This document shows positions 44,784 through 56,280 of a stretch of 64,000 nt of DNA, one piece after another; the stretch's first letter is position 1, and each line of letters begins with the position of its first letter. The stretch is taken from contig CM060175.1 in NCBI GenBank assembly GCA_030549775.1, positions 76,974,245-77,038,244 on the forward strand, in the 5' to 3' direction. Below the pieces are notes generated by a model. It saw nothing but the letters and a program-made list of their open reading frames with translations, did not search any database and was not told where the DNA came from. The translations under genes were made by a program, and so were the position numbers. The DNA is from Tamarix chinensis. Taxonomy: Eukaryota > Streptophyta > Magnoliopsida > Caryophyllales > Tamaricaceae.

Positions 44784-46386
44784 CAGATTATTCAACTTCC
44801 TTCCTTTCTCCATTGTTCTTGCATCATTTCTTGAATTTTTCTTCTTAAATCTTGATTTTTGCATAGTTTCTTTTTTTCTTTAAACAATTAAGTGCTAAAA
44901 ATATAAGACAATGAAGAGAGATTATTATAACCTATTGATTAATTTCATAGCTTTAATACAAAGGAGATTAACATTTATTAGCCTTGATTCTTCTTCTATT
45001 TTACAATGTAGTTTTGAAGTGTTCTTGACTATTTTGTTGATTTTGTGTATAAGGTTTCTAAGAGGAGGAAAAATGGTGATCGTGGGATGATTACTTTGAA
45101 ATATTGGAGCTATGATATTGGTAAAATAAACTATACTAATAGTATATAGAAATTAAGAGGTTAGAATGCTTTAATTAGTTGATGTTGTGAAGATGACATT
45201 TTAGCTATTGTTTAAGGCTCTCAACATCTGGCCAAAACTTTGTGTTGTTTCTATTTTTTGTTATTTTTATGACTTCATTCAATTATTTAGGCTTTTTAGG
45301 TATTATTTCATATATTTAAAGTCTTGATTTGGGTTCTTATAATTATAGTTATGATTTAATGATGTTTTAGCATGAAAAGGGCATTTTTATCTATCTACAT
45401 CTATGTTGTGTTTGTAAAGAAATTTTTAGTGCTCTAATGTATTCAATGAAAATTGTACATTGTTTTAGGAGTTAGATCTTCATATGCCAGGAGGTAGGCT
45501 ATTTTCCTTATTTTTAGGATTTTAGGGGCATTATGGTCTTATTTCATGCAACCTTATTTCATTAGTGGATTTTTTGAGCTATAATGTGTTAATTATTCAT
45601 TAAGTATTATTATAATTTAATTTTAGGATATTTAGAGCAATATTACTATTTTAATCATACTTATCTATAATTTATGGCATATTAGAGTTAAATTTATCAT
45701 TTTGCACCTAAATGCCTTAATATTAAATATTTTAGGGTCAATGGTTGACATTAACTATTAATTTGACCCTCAAAGTAGTAAACTTATGTGAATAATGAAT
45801 TAATATAAATATTGAAATGACATGAATAGTAAATGTTAACAAGATTAATGCTCGATTTTTAAATATAAGCTTCATGGTATATTTGTACTTTTTTAGTTGT
45901 GTGTGAATAGTATTTTAATAAACAATAACTTTTCCTAAAATTTGTGTGCAAACTTAATTTGATGTGCTAAAAAATAATATATTTGAAATTTGTTAATAAT
46001 TCAAGTGTAAGATTGAAATAGGGATTTAGGTGAGTGGCATCGACATGGCCTCTGAAGTAGGATTTGTAGTGGATGTGCTCCTTGTTTATTATGTGGATGC
46101 CCTGTCGTTGTCGATATTAGCAAGACTCATCTCTATACTTTATAGATGACCTATATATCCTATAGGGATACTGATACTTAAAAGTTATGGTGTCCTAAGG
46201 GTTTCATTTACCATAGCCAATAGGGCTATATATATTTTATTCACCATATCTAGTAGTAATATAGGTGATTTGTGGGCTCCTCGTCCACTATGCCTTAGAT
46301 ATCGGTAATATGATATTTTGAAAATGGATAAATGAATCATCATATCATGGGTATATAAGTTGAATAAGTAGGATAAGTTAACTATG

Positions 46387-46685
46387 TGTAACACCCCGAC
46401 CCCATTAAGGTCACAGGCAGTTACTTTGGATTACTTTCAAGGATCAATGATTAACCACACAGATTAACACGAATCCTTTTGAATGTATTTTTTATCAACT
46501 TATACACATCCCAAAAAACTTCCCAGAAGTTCACTCATCCTTAAATTATTGAAAGTTAAGCACATTTAACTATAGTGTTCTTTAATGATAACTTTTCCAA
46601 AAAGAAGGTATAGCTTGTTAATACAGGTAGTCTTATCAAATTTTTTTAAGACTCCACTATCAACCACTAATTTGAGGGTATTACA
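46387..46685 (-). mobile_element. Cassandra-like TRIM LTR carrying a 5S rRNA-derived sequence
   Basis: On the minus strand it starts TGTAATACCCTC and ends GGGGTCGGGGTGTTACA (299 bp). In its middle (minus strand, 46582-46506) it contains AGGATGAGTGAACTTCTGGG followed by AAGT, 21 of 24 identical to the 3' part of plant 5S rRNA. Upstream of that lies AGAACACTATAGTTAAATGT, which aligns with AGAACTCC..AGTTAAGCGT around the 5S internal promoter. Carrying 5S sequence inside a short LTR of 240-350 bp is the hallmark of Cassandra terminal-repeat retrotransposons in miniature. Only one LTR is present, so this is a solo LTR. Flanks CTATG and CTCCA do not match, suggesting age. Confidence 0.78.
46506..46582 (-). 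ncRNA. 5S rRNA-derived segment inside the Cassandra-like LTR (not a functional 5S gene)
   Basis: It covers the part of 5S from the CAGAACTCC region to the GGGAAGT region. It is diverged in the box A area (AGTTAAATGTGCTTAAC against AGTTAAGCGTGCTTGGG) and better kept near the box C side and end. In Cassandra this segment supplies a pol III promoter; whether it is active here is unknown. Confidence 0.7.
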
Positions 46686-47745
46686 CTCCATATCAAAGAA
46701 GATTTAAATATGAGAATAGTGTTGTGTGATAGTGTAATAAAAGGACATAATAAATTGTAGACATTACATGTACATGAATTCTATTATATTAGTATTCAAT
46801 ATTATTATCACTATGTTTGTATCATTCTAAGCGCTCCGTGTGATTTTTTTAGGGTTTGGCATGAATAGTATAAATAGTGGATTTTGATTAATTTAACCAC
46901 GATTCGCGTGTTAGCATGCTTTTACTGTATTTTTCCTGTCTTAGCATGGTTTCATGTGTCTAATATGGTGGCATATTATTACTTCTAGTAGGTTTAGTTT
47001 ACTGCGTATGCTTGTCACACTAATTCTATTCGTCCTATATATATTTTTTGATATTTTTGTACAGGATTGGATGTGGAAGTCCAAGCTATGATGTGAATTG
47101 AAAGTGTGTGATGTTGAGGTGGGATCTATAGTAGGCTTATCTAGTTACTAATTTCACTATGTCTATTTGTATCCAAGTCCAACTTCGATTATGTATATGA
47201 TCAACTATCGATATCTATTACTTGTTTCTATTATGTTTGATCCTATTATTTCTTCTGGTATAGTTTTGTAATCTCATATTGATTTGGGACTATATATTTA
47301 TCACACCTAATCATAGGGTATGAAATTACTTGTAACAAGACATATGACACAAATTGGGTATTGATAGTACATTTCTATGTGTTAGATGTATGTTTTTCTT
47401 ATTTGGCTTATACCAAACTTCTTCAAAACCGAATACTTTAGTGTGTAAAAATTGTGGCGTAACAAGAATAATAAATAGGCAGGAGATGATAATAAAGAAG
47501 CACACGTTTCAAGATATATGATGCAAGAGTAACGTTTTATTCCAAAACTAATTGAAAATAGAAAGAATATGCTAGTATTAAATTTATTTAATTAGGCTTA
47601 CAAGCCCAATCAAGACATATAAACAAAAATGAGTTCCATGATAATTTAGTTGATTGAAAATATAAGAAAAAGCCCACTAAATCTATATGGTAACTAATCC
47701 ATCATGAATATAATAACATGACCCAAGTATAGTAGTGGCACCACC

Positions 47746-48035
47746 AAGGGTTGTAATTGAGTTACTCAGCTTATTAAAAGATTAGTTTGTTTCTTGAATT
47801 GAATGATTCAAGTTTGAGTAAAAAAAAATCATATTCGGCTCATTTATAGTACTAAGATCGCGAGCTCGACTCATTTAATTACTATAATCCTAGGTTCATT
47901 TTGATTTGTTAAAAGATTTACTGACTCATTTGTTTAGTTAAATGATCAGAGTTCGAACATTTATTTTAAACTCATTAACTAAGCAAGTCTTTATTGAATA
48001 TGATTATAACTGGTTGAACTCAATTACTACTCTTA
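47746..48035. mobile_element. Old copy of the GGCTCG-type hAT MITE
   Basis: The left end CAAGGGTTGTAATTGAG and right end (reverse complement) TAAGAGTAGTAATTGAG are inverted repeats similar to those of the element at 14830-15119. Diverged GGCTCATTT, GAGCTCGACTC and TTAGTTAAATGA motifs lie inside. No clear 8-bp duplication remains. Confidence 0.55.
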
Positions 48036-48332
48036 ATAAATTAACAACCATTATCCAGCCTGCGACTAGAGAAAGTTAGAGTAAAAGGTTAACGAGAGGC
48101 TTACTAGCCTGTACACCTCTGTAGCAAATTAAAATAAAGTCGTAACAACAATAAAGACCACTAAATTGCTAAAATGGATTGAGATTATAATAGAATCAAC
48201 CCAAGGGGTAGCATTTAAGAAGCCTAATTGAAAAGGAAAGATGGGGAGTCGGTGTAGCATATGTCATGATATAGAACATGTAGGTTGACTCGTCAAATCG
48301 GTTGTTATATACGTGTCATATTTTAGTAGGTA

Positions 48333-48548
48333 TGGGTATAAATGAGCCAAGTCGAGTCAAGCATCCTCGAACTCCGTATTGGCTCGTTTGATTAAATGAA
48401 TGAGTTGATATCACGAGCTAACGTCATAAAATAAATTGAGCTACATTTTTTGGGCTTCATCTCAACTCATTTAACTAAATGAACAAATTGAACTGAGCTT
48501 TTAATGAGTTACGTCCAATGTTGATCTGGCTCACCTCATTTATAGCTA
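48333..48548. mobile_element. Second old copy of the GGCTCG-type hAT MITE
   Basis: TGGGTATAAATGAGCC at the left and the reverse complement of TAGCTATAAATGAG at the right, with ACTCGTT/GGCTCG-like internal motifs as in 14830-15119. Flanking duplications are not recognisable. Confidence 0.55.
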
Positions 48549-48600
48549 AAATCAAGTCCAAAATCAATTAACCTCCATGCAATCTCACATTCTAATATAA

Positions 48601-49440
48601 GAGCATCTGTAATGGAGGAGAAAAAAGGCTCCCAATCTCAAATTTGAAGTACTTAAATTGAAGGAAAATGTTGTAATTGTAAAAAAGTTATCTTAAATTT
48701 GATATTACCTTAAATTTTAGAGTACGCAAAGTGTGAAAACTAAGGGACATTGAGTCACAAAAAGGCAAGGCTATTGTCTGTCAAGCGCGTGATCACCACA
48801 CGCCAGGCATGCATGCTTGGCACACCCAAGTCTGACATGCGATAGCTTTACCCCATGTGAGGCTCGATGTGACTCACTTTTACCTCTTTTTAGTACATTT
48901 TTACATCGATTTTTAATATTAAAACATATATGAGATATTTTTTTTAAAATATTCGTTATGCATAACGATAATAAAAAAATACTTATAAATACATCATATT
49001 TTACCCAATAATTTTTATATAATATTTTCTATATCCTTAACATAAAGTTGTTATATTTTTCTACAAATATATTCATCTTCTTTATTATTTCCATTTAAAA
49101 AAATGGATCCTACTCTATTTATTTATTTATTTTGAATCTTTTGGATAATACACTATTAATTATTAAATTCATATTATAAAATTATTTTTAAAATTATATT
49201 TAATTAAATTTGATTATATAAGATTATTAACATATATTTATAGATTAATATAATTAAAAGTTAAGTAGTGTAAAGTGTAAAAAATTGATAAAAGTAATTG
49301 GGTGTTGTATATTTAAGGTAGTAGGATGTAGAGTGGAGAATTAATTTTGAGATAAATTAATAAAAGTATAAGAAAGAAGGGAGAAAATAATTGGATAGTA
49401 TAATTAGATACATCAAAGTTGGGTAGGGATGTTGATGCTC
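48601..49440. mobile_element. PIF/Harbinger-type non-autonomous element, 840 bp
   Basis: The left end GAGCATCTGTAATGG and right end (reverse complement) GAGCATCAACATCCC share the first eight bases and more in part. The element is bordered by TAA at 48598-48600 and 49441-49443, the 3-bp duplication typical of PIF/Harbinger elements. AT-rich interior, no transposase frame. Confidence 0.65.
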
Positions 49441-49619
49441 TAAGTAACTAAACCATGGTGCCAGCTAATCGTATAGCATTGAGACCAAATCAAATCAATT
49501 TAATAAAGACAACAGCACTAAGGAAAAGAAAATAGGGGTAAATAGGGAGGGAAATGGCATGACAATAGGAAAGATAAGACCTGGATCAAAGGTTAAGGCA
49601 TGGAGAGCATGGTCGTTTA

Positions 49620-50125
49620 TATTATCCAATATCTGATGAATTGATTCAATATTCAAATTAATTAGATTTGAAAAATTAAATAACGAATTAGATGAATCAA
49701 AATCAAATAAATCAAATTTTTAGTTTGAAAAATAAAAACAATATCCGATCTAATAAACCATATACATAGATACTATAAACACTATTTATTTATTGTATAT
49801 AATCACATGTATGTGCACGTGCATAATTTTAAATGAATGTTAAATGTAAATAAATTTCATACATTGAATTATTATTTTGATTAAATATTTAAATATAATA
49901 AAAAATTAGAGCTACTAATTGAATATAATATAATTTAATACTTGAATTAAATCATTATATCATATTGGTTTAAATTTGATCAATTTATTATTTTTTGATC
50001 AAATAATTTTTTATCTGATATTTCTCATTTGTGATCTACTTAAAAGTTTTGGATATCTGACAAATTATTAGTCATTTGATTTGAATATCTGAATCTTTTT
50101 TTTGAATATCCAATCTTTCAAATGT
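49620..50125 (+). repeat. Dispersed AT-rich repeat, copy 1 of a pair
   Basis: It shares a colinear series of motifs with 57130-57600: CCAATATCTGATGAATTGAT near the start, AATAATATCCGATCTAATAA, TTAAATATTTAAATATAATA, GCTACTAATTGAATATAAT, TTGATCAAATAATTTTTTAT and GATCTACTTAAAAGTTTTGG. Both copies are in the same orientation. GATATTTGAAT/ATTCAAATATC motifs near both ends are partly inverted, so it may be a MITE; exact ends are not clear. Confidence 0.6.
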
Positions 50126-50974
50126 TAAAATCTTTTTATCATATATTCAATGCATAAACATCTGTAATGGGAAGACAATCGTGTCTGAAGGTTTAGATGG
50201 TAAAATTGTAATATTCCATAAATTGAGATTTATAAATCATGAAATTCTTATCTTCAAAGAAGTTTGGAGGACTTTTTATCTTGATTTAGGAATAAATTTT
50301 GGGTTTTATTTGAAAAGGAATTAAAATGTTTGGAAATTTAGAGAACAAATGAATTTTTCTGGCGTACCAATCAACATGTTTTATGAATAATTTGACCGAT
50401 ATGTTGTTTTTAATGAAAATTTTGGTTCTAGGGAACCAATTGATTGGTCGACCAAACTAATCAACCAATTTATTGAGCTAAGTGATTTTTGAACTTTATT
50501 TTTTTGGAAAATTCTTCTAACATTTTAGAAATTTGGTATTCTAACTTTGATATGTTCTTGAATAATCTTTAACTCTTGTTATCATTTTTTCAAGCTTTAA
50601 TATTGTCTTAAATGTATTTGAAGGTCTTATTTTGTGCAGAAAAGGGGGAGATGACCTCATCCCCTTATCGTCTTATTATTCTTCTTGTTCTTCTTATGTC
50701 CTATATACAGCTCTAGATGGTTGATTCATTCCAGATTGTCACCACAAAACTAGGAGATTTATTTCCTAAGCCGATCTGTCCATTTTCTTTCTTGTGTTCA
50801 ACCTTTTTCTAGGGAATCTTGATCAAAATTTTCTAGAAAACACCATTTGAGCCCTGAGAAGAAATTCAATCTTATTCTTGATAAATTCACCCTGTATGGT
50901 TCAATTTTAAATGAAAAAATTAGGGTTTCGATATGTTGCACCTTTCTTCTTTGACTCTTAACTGATTCTTTGTG

Positions 50975-50982
50975 TATAAATA
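50975..50982 (+). promoter_or_regulatory. TATA box of large LTR copy E
   Basis: TGTGTATAAATAACCC followed by TTCTCTTTCTCCTTCACTTC, a convincing TATA plus pyrimidine-rich start region. Confidence 0.55.
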
Positions 50983-51882
50983 ACCCTAATTCTCTTTCTC
51001 CTTCACTTCCTTTCATCCACCAAGATACTCTAAGTTTTCCCACACTTGTGCTCCACTCTTCTTTATTTCATGATTTCATTTTAAATTGTTCTCTTCTTTT
51101 GATCCTTCCTCTAACTCTCTTGTGTTTTACCTTTAAACAAGAAAGGGTTAGATGTGTGAGAAAATTGAAGTTTTTCAACCATTTCTTATTGGAATTTTAT
51201 TGGAGGTGTTAAATCCTATTTTTCTTTCCATGATTCATATTTCTTTGATTCATGACATTTCTAAGAAGGATTTTGAGTTTTTGATCTTTTCTTTTGTGGT
51301 GTTTGAAAGTTAGCATTTTTCAGCTAAAGGTTTTGCTATCTCGGTGTGGATTTTTAGCTATGATTTCAAGTAAGTCCCTTTAACCTTTAAAATATGGTAT
51401 GGATGAGCATATGAGCTAGGGTAGGTTGTAAATTTCAAATCCTTTCATGATTATATCGCAATGTTGGTATTTTGTGACTTATGTTAGAATCTTTAAATAT
51501 TTTGAGAAAAGTATGATCTCATAAGAGAATATGGTTGATTCTCTATAAATGAAAAATGTTGAGTATATGAGCATGTGTAATCATAGTTTCCTATAATGGT
51601 AAAATTATGGTTCTAATGTGGTCAAAATTTTAAGAGTTACTCATGTTTATAATGTTTGAAATGTATTGTTTGTGGGCATACCAATCAATTGGTTAAACTA
51701 AACTGATAAATTGGTTAACCTAACTCTTTGACTCGTTTACCTATGGTAACTTTGGGTTACTCTCTATTTGAACCTATCGACTGGTTAGACTCACCAATCA
51801 AATGCTTCTCTAGTGATTACTCTGGTTGGTATTTGCTTAAACCCAAAGACTAGTTTGTCAAAATTGATCAATTAACCTTAGA

Positions 51883-52070
51883 TAAGGTTATAAATGAGTC
51901 GAGCCAAATATCCTTGGGCTTGGATCATTTAAAAAAACGAACAAGTTGAGTCAAGCTTTTAACGAGCCAAACTCATGAGCCAAAGCCAAAAATTAGCCAA
52001 GCCTCATTTTTTGAGCACTGGCTTAGTTCGTATAATAAATGAGCCCAGAAGTGAGGCTCAATGGATCATT
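51883..52070. mobile_element. GGCTCG-type hAT MITE relic inside LTR copy E
   Basis: It begins TAAGGTTATAAATGAGTCGA, like the ends at 14830 and 48333, with AACGAGCCAAACTCATGAGC motifs inside. The right end is not preserved. Confidence 0.45.
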
Positions 52071-53285
52071 TAACTAAATAAACAATTTGGACAACGATAT
52101 AACTCAACTAATTTAGAGTCCTAGTCTTAAAGCAGTTAATTGGTTTTGACAGAGAACTCTAGGTTTGGTTGAGCCAAATCGATCGACCAATTCCTCCAAA
52201 GAGTGTTATTTATCTCTTGTTCTTCTCTTTACCTTGATATGAATTGAGTTTTGGTATTATGATATAACATGATTATATAATGATGATAATACATATATTA
52301 GCTTGAATTAACTAATCTAATGAGTGGATTAATGGGATTATAATCCATGGTATTCTTGATAAGTGCTTTGGAAGATTTTAATGGGTAAATGAGAGTAAGT
52401 ATGCTATGATTCTACTATTAAATAATATAATCCCAATTCTCAGCATAAGTGGATCAACTCAATGGATGCATTAAACTTGGTTAAGTATTAAAGGGATTCC
52501 TCTTACTTGTTTTAGATGATAATGATGTTAAGTTGGAATGGTTATGTGGATGTATTGCTTGGTTGTTGTGTGGGCCTTACATGATAACAAGACCTAGGCA
52601 AATAAGACATTAATCACTTAAAGAGAAAAGATGATTGAATGGTACATGTGTCTAGATTATTTGATTCTCAATTAGCTACCAGAGGTTAGCCTTCTTTCGA
52701 GAGTTTATAATGCCTTCATGGGGTCTTTGTAGGTTTTGGTACCTTACATACTCTAGATACTGCTAATGTATTCGGGGGTATCGATAATAAAGAGTATGAT
52801 ATGCGAGATGGTTTATTTGGCTTCAACCAAAACTTATATCCATCGGTGTTTACTTAGCTTTGGCCAAAACTTATGCCCTCTAGTATTGAGCGTGACTTCC
52901 ATGGTATTATGAGATCATGTGGAGATAATCCAACCCATTGCTAAAAAAGGGCTTATAAATAAATAACCTTATAGATTATAAAAATTTGGAACATTGACAT
53001 AATGGGTGATTTGTGCAAGGGGATTGTGGAAGCCCTAGTGAGTTGCTTGAATAACTTGTCTACGTGATTATATGTTATAATCCTTAGTGTGTAAATTGTG
53101 GTAACAAGTATGATGACTTATGATTTGTCTAAGTTTAGTATGGCATGAAATACTGATGCATTCTATATCCATGATAGTGTATGTGAATTAAACTATATTG
53201 TGTAAGCATGATAAGTGTTATAGTATGATCTCCATAGTTGTCTTCGCCTTGCATACTTGTGATTTTAGTTAAGGAGGTAATTTGG

Positions 53286-53309
53286 CTTACTCAGTACGTA
53301 ACGTACTAA
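53286..53309 (+). other. Conserved palindromic motif of the LTR family, copy E
   Basis: CTTACTCAGTACGTAACGTA then CTAA. The core AGTACGTAACGTACT is nearly a perfect palindrome, about 490 bp from the 3' end. Confidence 0.65.
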
Positions 53310-53804
53310 TGTGCCTGCGTGTTTGTTCACCTGCTAAATCCCATAAGTAGATGATCATGTACAGGTTTTTGAGGTTGTTTGGTAGTCATCCTACTTTGTG
53401 TTGGGCTTGGGGGCATAAAAGTTTCAACATCTGAAAATTATTTTATAGGTACTTGAGGAATTAGGGTTTTGGCTTTTACCCGTCGTTGTCTTAATCTTGA
53501 TGCATTTTGACGCTATCATTTACACCCTACTTTGTGTTTCAAAGGGTTTGAGATTCGACGTATTCTTGTTTTGCAAATGCTTTCATTTAATATATCTATA
53601 TTATGCATTTTTGCTCAATCTATTTCTTGCATTTTAGTTTGGTTGATTTCTTAGCCTTGTATCTAATATGGGAAGAGCAATAAACTTTTATCCTATGTTA
53701 GGTACCGTGGTAATATTCTGTTTTCTACAAGTGTGTTTGGTATTTTTCTCTTCCTTAATGTCTTAAAAAAAAATTATAGTAAAAAATGGGGGTGTTACAA
53801 AAAT

Positions 53805-54821
53805 TCTAAATGTCCGAAAACACCTTGCTGAAGGTATGTGTTTGTCTATGCATGAAATGAAATAGTTAAGAACAAGTCTCCATTGGTGCCATTGCCGATT
53901 TGCCTTATTCTCATGCATGATAATAGCATAGGGCTCATGCCCTTTTTTCCTTTTTCTATTTGTGGAGGGGGAGTGGGCTTTAATTGTGTAATTTATTAGA
54001 TGATAGTTTTTATATACATAAAAGAAATAGTAATAAAATTATGAAATAGTAACTTTGATGTCAAAATTAGGATGGGGCATAAAAAATAACTTAATAAATT
54101 AAGTATTGGAGTAAGCATAATGTGATTGGTTTGAGTTATGCCATCTAAATTATATAATTTTGGTCGGTGGAAAATGATTAAAATTTTGAAACTAAAAATT
54201 GTGCGCCGTTTGAAGAATACTTGAATTGCTGACCTGGACAATTTGGTACCCTTGAGAAAATAGAAAAAAATTGTTTGGATCGATGGCGTAGATAAATCGA
54301 TAGAGTTGAGGCTTGTCATATGAGAATATTTTGATCCATAAGCAGTGCTACGCTAAAATTCACCTGACAGTGCCAATAATAAGATCGGTGCCATCTATTT
54401 GCATCAAACGATGGTCAATCATTGTCGTCCATTATCTTTTATTGTTCATTAACTTTAGGCGGGAAAAATATAGGTGTATGAGACTCAATTTTTATGAATA
54501 GTAAGAATATACGATGCTTTTTTTTCCTCAAAAAAATGAAGAAATAGTAGCTCTGATGTCAAAATTTGGATTATATATAAATATTAAGCATTGGTAATAA
54601 AATGTTTTTATAATAACAATAAAAGAAAAATAAATTATTTTGAATAAATTTGACGGTGCGTAGAGGCGACATATTTGAATTCGTACACCATTGAATTTTA
54701 GACCATTTTAGGGTTGGTCCGGCATCGGCGCACTTCGTCAGACCAACTGCCTGCGTCTGTTTATTAATAGTATTAATTAGTTTTATGCTTTTTCGCCAAA
54801 AGCACAAGTGTTTTTTTTAAA

Positions 54822-54822
<1 letters not shown>
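53805..54822. other. AT-rich intergenic, nothing recognised
   Basis: Several short frames on both strands, none with a recognisable domain. Confidence 0.4.

Positions 54823-54823
<1 letters not shown>

Positions 54824-54882
<59 letters not shown>
54824..54882. repeat. (AT)n microsatellite
   Basis: About 29 uninterrupted AT units. Confidence 0.9.
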
Positions 54883-54883
<1 letters not shown>

Positions 54884-55929
54884 TATTTGGTGAAAGTTAT
54901 TAAAGACCGATTTGTTAGACACAAACACAATCTAACTAAGAGAAAAAAAGAGCAACTTGTTGACTTCTTGTGCCTGCTGTGGTGGGTAGCACTAGCATAA
55001 ACGTAGTTAGACCGTGCGCTATGGCCACTCGCTATAAAGAAACAAAGGGTCGTCCTTATGCCATGTGGCAGATGTAGCAGTACACTGTCACTCATGACTA
55101 ACAAAAGTTCCACCCGTCTGTGACACGAGCCATTAAATAATAATACTAAATAGGATGATAAAAATAATAGGAAGATATAGAAGTGCCTAAAAAGGATAAT
55201 TGAGAATGTATAATTAATTAGCACAGGATGAGATTTTATTTGGTAAAAAAAATGAGGGAAAATTTATTTGTAGTATGTTTACGTGAAACTAATTAATTAA
55301 AAATTAAAATGGTCCAAAAGTATTTAGTTACAAGTACAAAATATCATATACATATAATTACATTAATATGTACACTTAATTATATATAAATGTACAGGTA
55401 ATATTCTCTATACGTACACGTATATTAGAGTACCAAAAAAACTGGACTAAACACTAAATAGATTATACAATTTTAATTATTTTATTCTAACTGGACCACC
55501 AACTATTTTCCCCTAAAAATGAGCTTACGTGTATAAGAGATTCTAAGTTCAAATTTATTCCCATAATATTAGATGCATCTATACATTAATTTGTATTTAC
55601 TTTTACGAGTTTTATATAAATCTAAAAAATCATTCTATTAATTTTTACATTTTTTAAAAATTAATTAAAATTAGATTTATAAGGTTTATTAAAAAAAAGT
55701 AAAGTATTTAATATATAAATAATTTTAAAAAATAAGGGTAAAAATAAAAAATAAATTTTAAATTTTATAAAATAATTTTTTTTGATAAAAAAATTAATAA
55801 TAGATTTTTTTTTAATACGAGTATTTATTTTAGAGACGATCGAATTTGATGGAATAATCGCTGCCTGTTTTATTTTCCAACGCATATGAAATGAGTCAAA
55901 TGACCGGCCATATTGACATTGATCAATAG
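54883..55929. other. AT-rich intergenic, nothing recognised
   Basis: A 113-codon minus-strand frame (55224-54883) is open but has no domain and lies in low-complexity DNA, so I do not treat it as a gene. Confidence 0.4.
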
Positions 55930-56280
55930 TCCACCACGAAGCAGGGCTGGCTGTGCTGGGACTAGGGAGGGAGAAGCCGTCAGGCAGAGGAGAGGGTAGA
56001 CGAGGAAGGAGGTACCGGGGTGAGGATAGAAGGATATCGAGAGATGGGGCTGAGCACCGGGGAGGGGAGGACCAGTCTGCAGGCGGAGAACAACGTGCGG
56101 CTCAGGAAGGCGTTGACATTGGTTATAATTAATGAGTCTGAATCCACGCAGCGCTCCACCAGACGTGATCTCCATCATCGACCGGCAGCGAATTCTCCGT
56201 GTGCTGCTACTACACTGCTAGATAGCCCAGTGCCCAGCACTAGCAGTAGTGCGTACTTCGTAGTAGTAGACTTGTTTTAA
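55930..56280. other. GC-rich island of unknown origin
   Basis: A 350-bp patch of much higher GC than its surroundings, open on both strands (plus 56020-56280, minus 56178-55870). On the plus strand it reads TGEGRTSLQAENNVRLRKAL, which looks protein-like but matches no family I know. It may be an exon fragment of a lost or captured gene. Confidence 0.3.

Larger units (their letters stand above)
44365..47464 (+). mobile_element. Degenerate large LTR-like element, copy D
   Basis: The left end TATAATACCCCAATTTTC (one change from TGTAATACCCC) is at 44365 and the decayed right end AAAATTGTGGCGTAACA at 47464. The flanking 5-mers ATAAT (44360-44364) and AGAAT (47465-47469) agree at 4 of 5. A TATA box (44777) lies about 410 bp inside, and a poor version of the palindromic motif lies near 46992-47012. 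The 299-bp Cassandra-like LTR at 46387-46685 interrupts it. Total 3.1 kb; no coding sequence. Confidence 0.6.
50207..53799 (+). mobile_element. Large coding-free LTR-like element, copy E (solo LTR)
   Basis: It starts TGTAATATTCC (50207) and ends GGGGGTGTTACA (53799), with a perfect 5-bp duplication AAAAT at 50202-50206 and 53800-53804. It is 3,593 bp. A TATA box (50975-50982) lies about 770 bp inside, followed by a CT-rich leader. The palindromic motif in its best form is at 53286-53309. A GGCTCG-type MITE relic lies at 51883-52070. No retrotransposon protein remains. Confidence 0.85.

Noticed and set aside
46506..46582. A functional 5S rRNA gene
   Set aside because: Only the central and 3' parts are present, they are diverged, and they lie inside an LTR with terminal TGTAA/TTACA ends.
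54883..55224. A 113-codon minus-strand frame with hydrophobic segments
   Set aside because: No start context, homologous motif or splice structure; the hydrophobic character follows from T-rich composition.
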